From assembly GCA_030612765.1 (NCBI GenBank), contig JAUWNG010000019.1, positions 1 through 38,164 of the forward strand: DNA of 38,164 nucleotides, written 5' to 3'. The translations under genes were made by a program, and so were the position numbers. The DNA is from Planctomycetota bacterium (lineage in GTDB: Bacteria; Planctomycetota; Planctomycetia; Pirellulales; Thermoguttaceae). The notes under the pieces are model-generated. The model had not been told where the DNA came from, did not search any database, and saw only the letters and a program-made list of their open reading frames with translations. The first letter of the stretch is position 1. Every line of letters starts with the position of its first letter. Positions 15,995-24,068 of this stretch are shown piece by piece.

Positions 15995-16885
15995 TTGTTA
16001 CGGAGCATGACCGGTTTCGGAGAGTCGCATTGCCGGCGGGACGGCCTCTCGGTGGCGATTGAAATACGCGCGATCAACAACCGCTTCCTCAAACTGACCG
16101 TTCGCACCAGCGAAGGCTACGCCGCGTTGGAGCCGTTGGTCGAGGCGGCGGTGCGACAGGCCGTCCATCGCGGGACGATCCAGGTGAACGTCCGGGTCGA
16201 TCGCCGGCGTTTGCCCGAGGATTACAAAATCAACGTCGATGTACTGGAGCAATACCACAAGCAACTTCGCTCGGTGATGCAGGGCTGGGAAAAAACGGAA
16301 ACCCGCGATCCGCCTCTGGAAGCCATTTTGCCGCTGCCGGGAGTTGTGAACGACACCTTCGACAATGCCTCCGACGCCGGGACGGATTGGCCGATGATCG
16401 AACCCACGCTACGGGAAGCGCTGGAAAACCTCGGACGCATGAGGGCCGAAGAAGGGCGTGCCATGGCCGCCGATCTGGAGGCCAATTGCCGCACGGCCGC
16501 CGAGAGTCTCGACCGGGTCCAGCAGCGGGCACCGTTGGTCGTCGAAGACTATCGCAACCGGCTCCACGAACGGCTCCAGCGGGTGTTGGCCGAGTATAAG
16601 GTAACTCTCGAACCGGCCGACTTGATTAAGGAAGTCAGTCTCTTCGCCGACCGCGGCGACATCTCCGAGGAGATCGTCCGGCTGCGGAGCCATCTGCAAC
16701 AGTTTCGCTCTACGATGGAGTTGACCGAAAGCTCCGGCCGGAAACTCGACTTCCTCACTCAAGAGATGTTCCGCGAAGCCAACACGATCGGGTCGAAGGC
16801 CAACGACGTGGAGATTGCCCAAGAGGTCATCGAAATTAAAACGGCGGTGGAACGAATCCGGGAAATGATCCAGAACATAGAGTAA
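15995..16885 (+). CDS. yicC: YicC-family protein (RNase/RNA-turnover factor)
   Basis: A 296-aa protein. TTG 15995 is chosen because it yields the family-typical MLRSMTGFG start, with GGAG ten bases upstream. Family signatures are present: SMTGFG at the N-terminus, EIRAINNRFL, and the C-terminal KLDFLTQEMFREANTIGSKAND. YicC proteins are linked to RNA decay as endoribonucleases or adaptors of RNase/PNPase. It lies three bases upstream of gmk, matching the conserved yicC-gmk-rpoZ order found in many bacteria, so co-transcription is likely. Confidence 0.96.
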   Translation: MLRSMTGFGESHCRRDGLSVAIEIRAINNRFLKLTVRTSEGYAALEPLVEAAVRQAVHRGTIQVNVRVDRRRLPEDYKINVDVLEQYHKQLRSVMQGWEKTETRDPPLEAILPLPGVVNDTFDNASDAGTDWPMIEPTLREALENLGRMRAEEGRAMAADLEANCRTAAESLDRVQQRAPLVVEDYRNRLHERLQRVLAEYKVTLEPADLIKEVSLFADRGDISEEIVRLRSHLQQFRSTMELTESSGRKLDFLTQEMFREANTIGSKANDVEIAQEVIEIKTAVERIREMIQNIE

Positions 16886-16888
16886 ATT

Positions 16889-17479
16889 GTGCCGGCGTCG
16901 CAAGGAAAATTGATCGTGATTTCAGGCCCCTCGGGAGCCGGCAAGACGTCGGTCATGCGGCGCGTGTATCGGGAGTGCCGCGTGCCGTTGGTCCGTTGCG
17001 TTTCGGCCACCACCCGGCCGCCGCGCCCGGACGAGACCGACGGGGTGGACTATCACTTCCTGACCGACGACGAGTTTCAGCTACGCCGGCAGAGGGGTGA
17101 GTTCGTCGAGTGCTTCAAGGTATTTAGTTATAACTACTGGTACGGAACTCTCTGGTCGGAGGTAACCCCTGGCCTTAGCGCGGGAAAATGGATAGTTTTA
17201 GAGATTGACGTGCAGGGCGCTCGGGAGGTCGTAAGCAAGTTTGCCGACGCAATTACGATCTTTGTGCGGCCCAGTTCGCGCGAGGAATTGCAACGCCGGC
17301 TGCGCGGCCGCGGCACCGAATCGGAAGAGGCCGTCCTACGCCGGCTTGCCCGGGCCGATGGCGAACTGGCCTTGGCCGACCGATACAAACACCAAGTCAT
17401 CAACGATCGCCTGGACCAGGCGGTCCACGATATCTGCAAGATTCTTACACAAGAATGGGAGAAGAGCCGACATGATTGA
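16889..17479 (+). CDS. gmk: Guanylate kinase
   Basis: A 196-aa enzyme starting at GTG, with P-loop GPSGAGKTS at residues 13-21. The GMP-binding region includes SATTRPPRPDETDGVDYHF. It phosphorylates GMP to GDP with ATP. Its end overlaps the rpoZ start by eight bases, which indicates translational coupling. Confidence 0.97.
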   Translation: MPASQGKLIVISGPSGAGKTSVMRRVYRECRVPLVRCVSATTRPPRPDETDGVDYHFLTDDEFQLRRQRGEFVECFKVFSYNYWYGTLWSEVTPGLSAGKWIVLEIDVQGAREVVSKFADAITIFVRPSSREELQRRLRGRGTESEEAVLRRLARADGELALADRYKHQVINDRLDQAVHDICKILTQEWEKSRHD

Positions 17480-17732
17480 AGAACTGCGGGAAGAAGAGAT
17501 TGTCAAGAAGGTCGGGGGGCGATTCAAGCTATCGACGCTGATCCAGAAACGCCTGGTGCAACTCAACGCCGGCGCCCGGCCGTTGGCCAACGCCGATAAC
17601 AAGAACAAAATGCAGGTCGTCATCGACGAGATCATGCAGGACAAGATTTTCCTCGACACCGAATTGAACGTGCAAGTGGCGGCGGGCGCCAAAGAACCCG
17701 GCCCAATGGATATGGACTTCCGCAATCTATGA
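17472..17732 (+). CDS. rpoZ: RNA polymerase omega subunit
   Basis: This 86-aa protein starts at ATG 17472, inside the end of gmk. The core GGRFKLSTLIQKRLVQLNAGARP matches the omega-fold segment (compare RFxLVxxAxxRAxQL in other phyla). Omega aids assembly of beta-prime into RNA polymerase. Position directly after gmk is the classical gmk-rpoZ order. Its stop overlaps the next start as ATGA (17729-17732). Confidence 0.9.
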   Translation: MIEELREEEIVKKVGGRFKLSTLIQKRLVQLNAGARPLANADNKNKMQVVIDEIMQDKIFLDTELNVQVAAGAKEPGPMDMDFRNL

Positions 17733-18274
17733 CCGGACGCGAAATACTGATCGGGGTCAGCGGTGGAATCGCCGCCTACAAGACCGCCGAACTGGTGAGC
17801 CGACTTGTGCGGGCCGGGGCGGGCGTGACGGTCGTCATGACCCGCGCGGCCACGCGGCTGGTCGGTCCCAAGACGTTCGAGGCGCTGAGCGGCCGGCCGG
17901 TGTTGACCCGCGTCTTCGGCCGCGGCGCCCATCCGCACATCGAACTAGCCGCCAACGCCGAGTTGCTCTGCGTTGCCCCGGCCACGGCGAACATCCTGGC
18001 CAAAGCCGCCTGCGGATTGGCCGACGACCTGCTTAGCACGATCCTGCTCTCGTTCGACGGTCCGGTGCTGATGGCCCCGACGATGAACAACCTGATGTGG
18101 GAGAAGCCGGCGGTCCAGCGCAACGTGGCCCGACTCCGAGAGGACGGCATCATTCTGATCGACCCCAAGGAAGGACGCCTCAGTTGCGGCACCAGCGGCC
18201 CAGGCAGAATGGCCGAGCCGGAGACGATTTTTCAGGCGATTGCCGAGCGGCTGGAAGTAGTGGATAGTGGATAG
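17729..18274 (+). CDS. coaC: Phosphopantothenoylcysteine decarboxylase (CoaC half of CoaBC)
   Basis: A 181-aa flavoprotein with GVSGGIAAYKTAELV at the N-terminus, catalytic His70 in HPHIELA, APATANILAKAACGLADDLL, the substrate-recognition PTMNN (117-121) and Cys153 in GRLSCGTSGPGRM. It decarboxylates phosphopantothenoylcysteine in CoA synthesis. In most bacteria this domain is fused to the ligase CoaB. Here the ligase is a separate gene about 1 kb downstream, with two small membrane genes between. The last residues and stop codon are encoded by the beginning of a heptamer array. Confidence 0.95.
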   Translation: MTGREILIGVSGGIAAYKTAELVSRLVRAGAGVTVVMTRAATRLVGPKTFEALSGRPVLTRVFGRGAHPHIELAANAELLCVAPATANILAKAACGLADDLLSTILLSFDGPVLMAPTMNNLMWEKPAVQRNVARLREDGIILIDPKEGRLSCGTSGPGRMAEPETIFQAIAERLEVVDSG

Positions 18275-18304
18275 TGGGTAGTGGGTAGTGGGTAGTGGGT
18301 AGTG
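18259..18304. repeat. Heptamer array (AGTGGAT/AGTGGGT)n at the coaC end
   Basis: Six exact units from 18259 to 18300 plus a partial one. This is the reverse complement of the type at 5503-5586 and 19177-19232. It provides the stop codon of coaC. Confidence 0.92.
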
Positions 18305-18310
18305 ATTTTA

Positions 18311-18332
18311 GGTGGCAGTTGTACTGCCATCC
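18311..18332. repeat. GGTGGCAGTT hairpin repeat, variant copy
   Basis: GGTGGCAGTT followed by the imperfect complement ACTGCCATCC. It is a diverged relative of the hairpins at 27401, 30163 and 30341. Confidence 0.65.
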
Positions 18333-18363
18333 CTTGGGAAGCTGGCCATAGGAGGAGATTTCG

Positions 18364-18666
18364 ATGGACAGTACATGTGTATCTCCGCAGTCTAAGCCAC
18401 AGATGTCGGGGCTGGCTATCGCCTCCCTTGTGTTCAGTTGTCTATCCATAGTACCACTTCCTGGACCCTTGGGATGCTTGCTGGGCATTGTATTCGGTCA
18501 TCTCGCAAGAGGACAAATCCGAAAGAATCCGGATACTTGTGGCGAAGGTGTTGCTCTGGCAGGGCTGATTATCGGCTACACTTTCCTCGTTCTCTACGCC
18601 ATTGTAATCCTCTGGGTCTATAGCATAGACTTAGTGCCCGGCTCGCTAGAGGTTCACCAATTATAG
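18364..18666 (+). CDS. Small DUF4190-type membrane protein
   Basis: A 100-aa protein with a strong GGAGGAG seven bases before ATG. A hydrophilic, Pro/Ser-containing N-terminus precedes two hydrophobic segments (about 17-45 and 65-88), linked by GHLARGQIRKNP. The SGLAIASLVFS ... LGIVFGHLARGQI pattern is that of DUF4190 proteins, small membrane proteins of unknown function. Together with the next gene it interrupts the coaC-coaB pair. Its good Shine-Dalgarno contrasts with the SD-less coaB and pfkA, which suggests a different origin. Confidence 0.75.
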   Translation: MDSTCVSPQSKPQMSGLAIASLVFSCLSIVPLPGPLGCLLGIVFGHLARGQIRKNPDTCGEGVALAGLIIGYTFLVLYAIVILWVYSIDLVPGSLEVHQL

Positions 18667-18784
18667 ATCCCTCAGTACAAGATAGTCGCACTTCGGTTGG
18701 CGCAGCAGTCATACAGCCACCCCCTGAATCGGTACAGGAGCAGCCGCGGCGATATGATTGCCCAGCCAATGTGAGGAACCGAAC

Positions 18785-19162
18785 ATGGAAGCCAAACCAA
18801 TCCAGCTTTCTATATTCCCTGAAATGTTGATGGGCTGGCTTATCTTGTTCGTGCTGGTCGCGCTGTTCCTTGCAGCATTCCTCCATTGGAGACTCGCCCG
18901 GCATTGGTCGCTCCTGGTACTGGCAATCGCTCCGCTGTGTTTTCTGTTTGGGTACATCAGCTTCCGTATTGGTGAGATGCCGATACGAGGTGCCACGCTT
19001 GACGAAATCGCTTCCAATTCGCGGCGGGCCATCCAACCTCTCATCACCGTAAGCGTGTGGCTAATATTTGCGGGGGTCATGTGCGCTGGAATTGGTGCAA
19101 TAGGGTCAATATCCAGAACATTGAGGCTAGGTCGATGGAAGAAAAAGGAGGGTGCAGGATAG
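18785..19162 (+). CDS. Small membrane protein of unknown function
   Basis: A 125-aa protein. ATG 18785 is chosen because TGAGGA lies eight bases upstream; a TTG at 18758 is less likely. Three hydrophobic segments are visible (about 12-35, 42-60 and 88-112) and the tail is basic (RLGRWKKKEGAG). I do not recognise the family. It forms a cassette with the DUF4190-type gene between coaC and coaB, bounded by inverted heptamer arrays. Confidence 0.6.
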   Translation: MEAKPIQLSIFPEMLMGWLILFVLVALFLAAFLHWRLARHWSLLVLAIAPLCFLFGYISFRIGEMPIRGATLDEIASNSRRAIQPLITVSVWLIFAGVMCAGIGAIGSISRTLRLGRWKKKEGAG

Positions 19163-19176
19163 CGTGTCAGTACCCG

Positions 19177-19232
19177 CCACTACCCACTACCCATTGCCCA
19201 TTGCCCACTGCCCACTACCCACTATCCACTAA
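19177..19232. repeat. Eight-unit heptamer array forming the coaB 5' region
   Basis: Eight exact units (CCACTAC, CCATTGC, CCACTGC and CCACTAT variants). The final A of unit eight is the A of the coaB ATG, so the array replaces any Shine-Dalgarno. Confidence 0.95.
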
Positions 19233-19876
19233 TGCCCCGCATCCTCATCACTTCCGGCCCGACGCGGGAATACCTCGATCCGGTGCGGTATTTTACCAAC
19301 GCGTCGAGCGGTCGGATGGGGGCGGCGCTGGCGGCGGCCGCCGTCGAGGCAGGGCATCAAGTAGTTGTAGTTAGCGGGCCGGTGGACGTGGAATACACAG
19401 CCGGGACGGAAGTGCATCGCGTCGTTTCGACCCGGGAAATGCTCGAGGCGTGTTTGCGGCTTTTTCCGGCCTGCGACGGATTGATTGCCGCGGCCGCGCC
19501 CTGCGATTATCGACCGCCGTCGGTCGCACGGCAAAAAATTCACAAGACCGGAGAACCGCTCCGTTTGGAATTGGTGGAAACGCCCGACGTCGTGGCCACC
19601 CTGGCGGCCGACAGGAAAGACTCCCAGTGGATCGTGGCTTTCGCGTTGGAGACCGAAGACCCGCGAACCGGGGCAATGAAAAAGCTGCAACGGAAACGCT
19701 GCGATCTGATCGTCGTCAACGGTCCCCAGGCCGTGCAGTCGATCGACACGGAAGTCGAGATACTCGACCGACGCGGAGAATCGCTGGGCCGCTTTGCCGG
19801 CGATAAGAGCGACGTGGCAAAAGAGATTATCGGCGTAATCAATCGACAATTGATCCATCCAAAACAAGAACCGTAA
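19232..19876 (+). CDS. coaB: Phosphopantothenate-cysteine ligase (CoaB half of CoaBC)
   Basis: A 214-aa protein with the nucleotide-binding [18 protein letters not shown] followed by SSGRMG near the N-terminus, [10 protein letters not shown], and KIHK in place of the usual KIKK. It joins cysteine to 4'-phosphopantothenate, producing the substrate of CoaC. It has no recognisable ribosome-binding site because a heptamer array runs right up to ATG. A GTG or ATG further inside would remove the conserved start, so this start is secure. Physical separation from coaC is unusual, since the fused CoaBC is the common bacterial form. Confidence 0.94.
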   Translation: MPRILITSGPTREYLDPVRYFTNASSGRMGAALAAAAVEAGHQVVVVSGPVDVEYTAGTEVHRVVSTREMLEACLRLFPACDGLIAAAAPCDYRPPSVARQKIHKTGEPLRLELVETPDVVATLAADRKDSQWIVAFALETEDPRTGAMKKLQRKRCDLIVVNGPQAVQSIDTEVEILDRRGESLGRFAGDKSDVAKEIIGVINRQLIHPKQEP

Positions 19877-19910
19877 CTACCCCCACTATCCCCACTACCC
19901 ACTACTTCCC
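19875..19910. repeat. CCACTA-type repeat between coaB and pfkA
   Basis: A degenerate array (ACTACCC, CCACTATC, CCCACTACCC, ACTACTTCCC) fills the entire coaB-pfkA gap and ends directly at the pfkA ATG. No Shine-Dalgarno is present. Confidence 0.8.
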
Positions 19911-20900
19911 ATGCGAATCGGTGTTTTCACAAGCGGCGGCGACGCCCCGGGCATGAACGCCTGCATCCGCGCGGTCATCCGCTCGGCGGTCTCCAAGGGA
20001 CACGAGGTCATCGGCATCTGCCGTGGATACCAAGGTCTGCTGGAAGAAGACTTCTTCCATCAGGCCGACGGCGAGCCGTTGATGCGGCTCCGTTCGGTCT
20101 CCAATATCTTGCAGCTTGGCGGAACGGTGCTGGGCACCAGCCGCAGCGAACTGTTCCGCACCGAGGAGGGAGTAAAACGGGCCGCCGACGTCCTGCGGAA
20201 ACACCGCATCGACGCCCTGGTTCCCATCGGCGGCGACGGCACCTTTCGCGGCGCGGTCGAACTGGCCCAACATTGGGACGGACAAATCGTCGGGTGCCCC
20301 GGCACGATCGACAACGACCTGCTGGGCACCGACTACACGATCGGATTCGCCACGGCCGTCAACACGGCGGTCGAGGCGGTAGACAAGCTGCGTGACACGG
20401 CCGAGAGCCACGAGCGGCTGTTCCTGGTCGAGGTCATGGGCCGGCACAGCGGATTCATCGCCCTGTGGACCGCTTTGGCCGGCGGGGCCGAGGTGGTCGC
20501 CCTGCCGGAAACCCACACCGACGTCCCCGCAACGGTCGAACACCTCAAGACATTAAAGGCGCGGGGTAAGAAGTCGATCATGGTCGTGGTGGCCGAAGGG
20601 GACGAACTGGGCGGGGCAGTCATTTTTGACGACAAGCTCCGCCGGGCGGGATGTCCGTTCGACACCCGAGTGCTCTTGCTCGGCCACCTGCAACGCGGCG
20701 GCACGCCGGTCCCCGACGATCGCATCCTGGCCACGCGGCTGGGCGACCAGGCCGTCCGCTCGTTGGACCGCGGCGCCAGCGGCATGATGGCCGGCGTAAT
20801 CCGCGGCGAGTTGGTCCTCACTCCGTTCGAGGAGACCTACGCCCAGCACAAGGCCGTGCCCGAAAGCTTGCTGGATGTTCTTCGGACTATGGCAAGTTGA
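19911..20900 (+). CDS. pfkA: ATP-dependent 6-phosphofructokinase
   Basis: A 329-aa enzyme with TSGGDAPGMNACIRA at the N-terminus, GGDGTFRGA (107-115), PGTIDNDLLGTDYTIGF with catalytic Asp134, and VEVMGRHSGFIAL for fructose-6-phosphate binding. Gly at the position after GGD and Gly before TIDND favour ATP over pyrophosphate as phosphoryl donor (the PPi type has Asp and Lys there). It carries out the committed step of glycolysis and lies in the same run as tpiA. The start codon follows a CCACTA repeat with no Shine-Dalgarno. Confidence 0.96.
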   Translation: MRIGVFTSGGDAPGMNACIRAVIRSAVSKGHEVIGICRGYQGLLEEDFFHQADGEPLMRLRSVSNILQLGGTVLGTSRSELFRTEEGVKRAADVLRKHRIDALVPIGGDGTFRGAVELAQHWDGQIVGCPGTIDNDLLGTDYTIGFATAVNTAVEAVDKLRDTAESHERLFLVEVMGRHSGFIALWTALAGGAEVVALPETHTDVPATVEHLKTLKARGKKSIMVVVAEGDELGGAVIFDDKLRRAGCPFDTRVLLLGHLQRGGTPVPDDRILATRLGDQAVRSLDRGASGMMAGVIRGELVLTPFEETYAQHKAVPESLLDVLRTMAS

Positions 20901-20901
20901 T

Positions 20902-20982
20902 GGGGGGAGAAGAGGGAAGGGTGAAGGGCAGATACGGCTTTTTTCTCTCCCTCTCCCCTCTCCCCTCTCTCTTCTCCCCTCT
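20902..20982. repeat. Purine-rich / pyrimidine-rich inverted repeat with CTCTCCC heptamers
   Basis: GGGGGGAGAAGAGGGAAGGG on one side and a CTCTCCC-type heptamer run ending TCTTCTCCCCTC on the other can pair into a long hairpin just after pfkA. It may act as a 3' structure, but no T run follows. Confidence 0.7.
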
Positions 20983-21076
20983 AGTAATTACGCTCGGCTC
21001 GACCTTATAATGGTACGTAGCGTCCGGCGGTTGCCGGCAAGCGTTTCAACTCATCGCGAGCGTGGAAGGTGCGGCT

Positions 21077-21484
21077 ATGCCTGTCCCCATGGAACTTTCC
21101 CGGATTATTATCAGCGAAATCAACGACCAGCAGGTAATCTACCTGAAGGAGATCGACGGCGAACGGTCTTTTCCGATCCTGATCGGCATCTTCGAGGCCA
21201 CGAGCATCGACCGGCGGGTGAAGGGCTATCCGTCGCCGCGGCCGCTGACGCACGATCTGATCGTCAACGTGGTCGAGAACCTCGGGGGAGAGTTCCAGGA
21301 CGTGATGATATGCGAGTTGAAGGACCACACGTATTTTGCCCGGTTGAGGGTTCGCCACGACGGCGAGCTGATCGAGATCGACGCCCGGCCTTCGGACGCC
21401 ATCGCCGTGGCGGTCACGTGCGACCCGATGCTGCCGATCTACGTGAACGAAGACGTGCTGAACGACGTGCTGGGGGAGCAATAG
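21077..21484 (+). CDS. Bifunctional nuclease (BFN/DUF151) family protein
   Basis: A 135-aa protein. ATG 21077 is chosen because GGAAGG lies seven bases upstream. The family signature is present: YLKEIDGERSFPILIGIFEA, RPLTHDLIVNVVENLGGE and EIDARPSDAIAVAV. Such proteins are small acidic cytoplasmic proteins; members have been reported to degrade DNA and RNA. The physiological role in planctomycetes is not known. It stands alone after pfkA, separated by a long palindromic repeat. Confidence 0.88.
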   Translation: MPVPMELSRIIISEINDQQVIYLKEIDGERSFPILIGIFEATSIDRRVKGYPSPRPLTHDLIVNVVENLGGEFQDVMICELKDHTYFARLRVRHDGELIEIDARPSDAIAVAVTCDPMLPIYVNEDVLNDVLGEQ

Positions 21485-21489
21485 GGAGG

Positions 21490-21597
21490 GATTGGGAATT
21501 GGGGATTAGGGAAAGCCGGCCGCTTGCGGTTTCGCACTGACCACTGACCACTACTTCCAACCGCTCGCCAATCACTAATCCCCAATCCCCAACCCCT
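21490..21597. repeat. Composite repeat and heptamer array upstream of the PAP2 gene
   Basis: GATTGGGAATTGGGGATTAG at 21490 is complementary to the AATCCCC heptamers at 21577-21597, and together they form a large stem. Inside lie the inverted GCGAAACCGC core (21516-21538) and ACTGACC heptamers. The last heptamer ends one base before the PAP2 start codon. Confidence 0.88.
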
Positions 21598-22329
21598 ATG
21601 GATTACTGGAAGAAGACAGCGGTCGACGTGGTTTCCGCCCTCCGTCGGCCGGCCGTGTGGATTCCGGCGGCGGTGTTGGCGGCGGGGACGACCATTTTCT
21701 GGACGACGGACCTCGACGTCGCGTTGCTGCGTCCATTTTTCTCGGATGATGCGGCCGGCCAAACTCGATGCGCACGTTGGCCGCAGATGCACGCGCAACC
21801 CTGGCAAGCACTTTACGACTGGGGCGTGTATCCCGCCTGGATTCTCGGCGGCGGCGGTCTGATCGTCTGGATCGTGAGTTTCTTCTGGGCGAGAATCGAA
21901 CGCTGGCGCGATCCGGGGCTTTTCTACGCACTGCTGCTGATCGTTGGTCCGGGAATACTCGTCAACGAAGTCTGCAAACCCTTCTGGCAGAGGCCCCGCC
22001 CACACGATACCGCGCCGTTCAGCGGTCAGCGAGACTTCATCCCGGTTGGGCAACGAGGCTGTGTCGCGTCGGACGCTTCGTTCCCCAGCGGGCACGCGGC
22101 GACGGGCTTTTACCTGATGGCCCCGGCGTTTGTCATCTATCGACGCCGGCGGCGGCTGGCTGCGTCGTTCCTGCTGCTGGGACTAGCCGGCGGCGCCGTG
22201 ATCGGTTTGGCGCGGATGGCCGTCGGCTGCCACTTTCCCAGCGACGTACTTTGGTCGGGCGGGCTGGTCTACTTCACCGGCTTGGCGCTGGCCGCCCCGT
22301 TTCGGTTTGGACGGGAAAAAGAGAAGTAG
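21598..22329 (+). CDS. PAP2-type membrane phosphatase
   Basis: A 243-aa membrane protein with several hydrophobic segments. The three acid-phosphatase motifs are visible: K-P-F-W-Q-R-P-R-P, FPSGHAATGFY and GLARMAVGCHFPSDVLW. The last has Ala-Arg where many families have Ser-Arg. Members dephosphorylate lipid phosphates such as phosphatidic acid, undecaprenyl diphosphate or lipid A, with the active site facing outward. The substrate cannot be told from sequence alone. A heptamer array adjoins ATG with no Shine-Dalgarno. The TAG stop is the first three bases of a palindromic repeat. Confidence 0.9.
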   Translation: MDYWKKTAVDVVSALRRPAVWIPAAVLAAGTTIFWTTDLDVALLRPFFSDDAAGQTRCARWPQMHAQPWQALYDWGVYPAWILGGGGLIVWIVSFFWARIERWRDPGLFYALLLIVGPGILVNEVCKPFWQRPRPHDTAPFSGQRDFIPVGQRGCVASDASFPSGHAATGFYLMAPAFVIYRRRRRLAASFLLLGLAGGAVIGLARMAVGCHFPSDVLWSGGLVYFTGLALAAPFRFGREKEK

Positions 22330-22395
22330 GCCGGGTTGCAACCCGGCGGTTATTCGCAATCACTACCCGAACATGCCGGGTCACGACCCGGCCTA
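22327..22395. repeat. Palindromic repeat between convergent PAP2 and Trm112-like genes
   Basis: TAGGCCGGGT at 22327-22336 and ACCCGGCCTA at 22386-22395 form the outer stem. Each arm is itself palindromic (GCCGGGTTGCAACCCGGC, GCCGGGTCACGACCCGGC). Position between convergent genes would suit a bidirectional transcription stop, but T runs are missing. Confidence 0.85.
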
Positions 22396-22404
22396 CGGAA
22401 CTCG

Positions 22405-22662
22405 CTATTCGATCTGCGACAGCGCGATGGCCTCGTCGACCAACAACACGGGTATGCCGTCTCGAATTGGATACAAGATGGTTTTGTCGGCGCGTAGCAG
22501 GCCGCCGTCCAGCGGCTGCTCGACTCGCTGTCCGGAATGGTTTTTCACCCGCCCCGCCGCGATCGCCCGGTTGAGCCGAGCGATAGTCCCTTCGTCGGCG
22601 ACGCTGAGCGGGGTGTGGTCGGTTGGACAGGTAAGGATCGGAAGCAGTTTCTCGTCGATCAT
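22405..22662 (-). CDS. Trm112-like small protein
   Basis: An 85-aa protein with LLPILTCPTDHTPL near the N-terminus and LYPIRDGIPVLLVDEA near the C-terminus, the typical layout of bacterial Trm112p-like (YcaR-type) proteins. The normal zinc-type Cys set is reduced; only the CP motif remains visible. Eukaryotic Trm112 activates methyltransferases, while the bacterial relatives have less defined roles. ATG at 22662 gives the expected length. Confidence 0.87.
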   Translation of the reverse strand: MIDEKLLPILTCPTDHTPLSVADEGTIARLNRAIAAGRVKNHSGQRVEQPLDGGLLRADKTILYPIRDGIPVLLVDEAIALSQIE

Positions 22663-22789
22663 CGGAGTACGCGCTCGAATCGGTGGAGAATGTCAGTCGC
22701 TCCAGGATGGCCGATCTTGCACGAATTTGCAAGCCCGCCGATCGATTTGAAGTGCCGGGTTGCCTCCTGCAATCGCGACAATAGCAGTT

Positions 22790-22933
<144 letters not shown>

Positions 22934-22943
<10 letters not shown>

Positions 22944-23230
22944 GGCGTTTTGCTGCGCGAGCGTCGCCGGGGAGGCGCCGCCGTACTCCAGTCCTTCGTC
23001 AGGGTCTCGAATACTTCCGGCGATTCGTATCGGATGACGTTCTTTCCCTCGGGCATCGGTCCGATCAAGCCGCGGAACACCGGCAGTCCCCGCAACCCCA
23101 GGTCCGTGCTGCAATCGTCCACGCCAACCTGACAATGCCGCTTTAGCAGCGCCTCGCTGTTGTCGTAGTCGCGGATGCGGATTTGCCCATCGGCCCCCCG
23201 AGTGACCACGCGATAGGTGTCTTTATCCAT
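22934..23230 (-). CDS. Unrecognised 98-aa protein
   Basis: ATG at 23230 is preceded by AAGGAA eight bases upstream, supporting a real gene. The protein begins MDKDTYRVVTRGADGQIRIR, contains two Cys (HCQVGVDDCSTDLGL), and ends in a basic Arg/Ser tail. It has no membrane segment. Its stop codon lies within the direct repeat that flanks the palindromic element (22924-22943), so its native C-terminus may have been altered. I do not recognise the family. Confidence 0.6.
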
Positions 23231-23613
23231 AAATTGTGTTCCTTGTTGTTTCGAGACCGTGTTGCACGGCAGTCGGGGTTGAGGTTCCGGCCGAGGCCGA
23301 TGCGCCTCCACCATCATTCGGCGGTATCGGCAGTCCCGAACCGGCAAACGTAGACAATCTGCTTGCGCCGACACAGCACGAGCATCCCTACGAACCGTCA
23401 GATTGCGCACCGCGGCCATTGTCGCTACCACCCGATTTTCAGGACCTATCACGGAGTGGGAATGTATGGATTCCGCCGTGCAATCATACGATCGCCTTGC
23501 CGGAATCTGCTGAAATTATGCGTTGTAACGCCTGTCGGGCCATTACCGGCTATTCAGACGAGGTTCCTTCTTGTCGGCAAAGGGCCGATGAGATAAATTA
23601 CTAGTAAGCGGTC
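23231..23613. other. Intergenic region upstream of tRNA-Ser
   Basis: One open frame on the + strand (23236-23604) lacks a ribosome site and any recognisable domain, and its composition is not protein-like. I see no supportable gene or RNA before the tRNA at 23614. Confidence 0.45.
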
Positions 23614-23696
23614 GGAGGGTATGCGAATTGGTTAGCAGCCTGACTCGAAATCAGGTGCGGCGTAAGCCGTTGAGGGTTCGAGTCCCTTGCCCTCCG
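23614..23696 (+). tRNA. tRNA-Ser (anticodon CGA)
   Basis: A class II tRNA: acceptor GGAGGGT pairs with GCCCTCC (one G-U), the anticodon stem CCTGA/TCAGG encloses CTCGAAA, a long variable arm GCGGCGTAAGCCGT follows, and the T loop TTCGAGT is present. Anticodon CGA reads UCG. The discriminator is G, and CCA is not encoded. Confidence 0.95.
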
Positions 23697-23720
23697 CTTC
23701 GTATTGTCTCGCACGTCTTC

Positions 23721-23766
23721 GCACAAGCCCGAAACTCGTAAAGGGTTAGGGCTTGTGCCGTTTCTT
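23721..23766 (+). terminator. Possible terminator after tRNA-Ser
   Basis: GCACAAGCCC at 23721-23730 pairs exactly with GGGCTTGTGC at 23749-23758 and is followed by CGTTTCTT. The stem is strong and the T run weak. Position 24 bases after the tRNA supports a termination role. Confidence 0.45.
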
Positions 23767-23852
23767 GGTTCCGGGTCTTCTTCGTCGCACCCCATCGCGT
23801 CGTCCGGCGCCAAAACTCGCCCTGACTGCTGCGCATGCGCTGCGCTTTTCTG

Positions 23853-23952
23853 GTAACCGTTCACGGGCCAGCCGGGGACTGGTCAATTTTCCGGCGAAAA
23901 AACGCATTTTGCCGACGAACCGTTAGCCGAAAACATGGCCCCGTCCCCTTCC
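23853..23952. repeat. Dispersed ~100-bp repeat, copy 2
   Basis: GTAACCGTTCACGGGCCAGC ... GAAAACATGGCCCCGTCCCC, matching 13041-13140 over most of its length in the same orientation. It is the main content of the gap between tRNA-Ser and the sigma factor gene, which otherwise holds no gene. Confidence 0.82.
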
Positions 23953-24041
23953 CGCGACCCCTTGGCATTCACGAAACCAAGCACGCTTCAGTCGGATGCA
24001 CTCCCCCCTCTTGGATTTATCGGGGGGGGGGATGTACAGAA

Positions 24042-24068
24042 TTGGCCGCGAGGTGGAATTATCATAAT
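24042..24068 (+). promoter_or_regulatory. Possible promoter of the ECF sigma gene
   Basis: TTGGCC (24042-24047) and CATAAT (24063-24068) are 15 bases apart, a short spacer. They are followed by a GGTGAGGG ribosome site (24079-24086) nine bases before ATG 24096. Weak by itself. Confidence 0.3.

Noticed and set aside
23236-23604. 122-codon + strand frame before tRNA-Ser
   Set aside because: It has no ribosome-binding site or domain, and low-quality composition.
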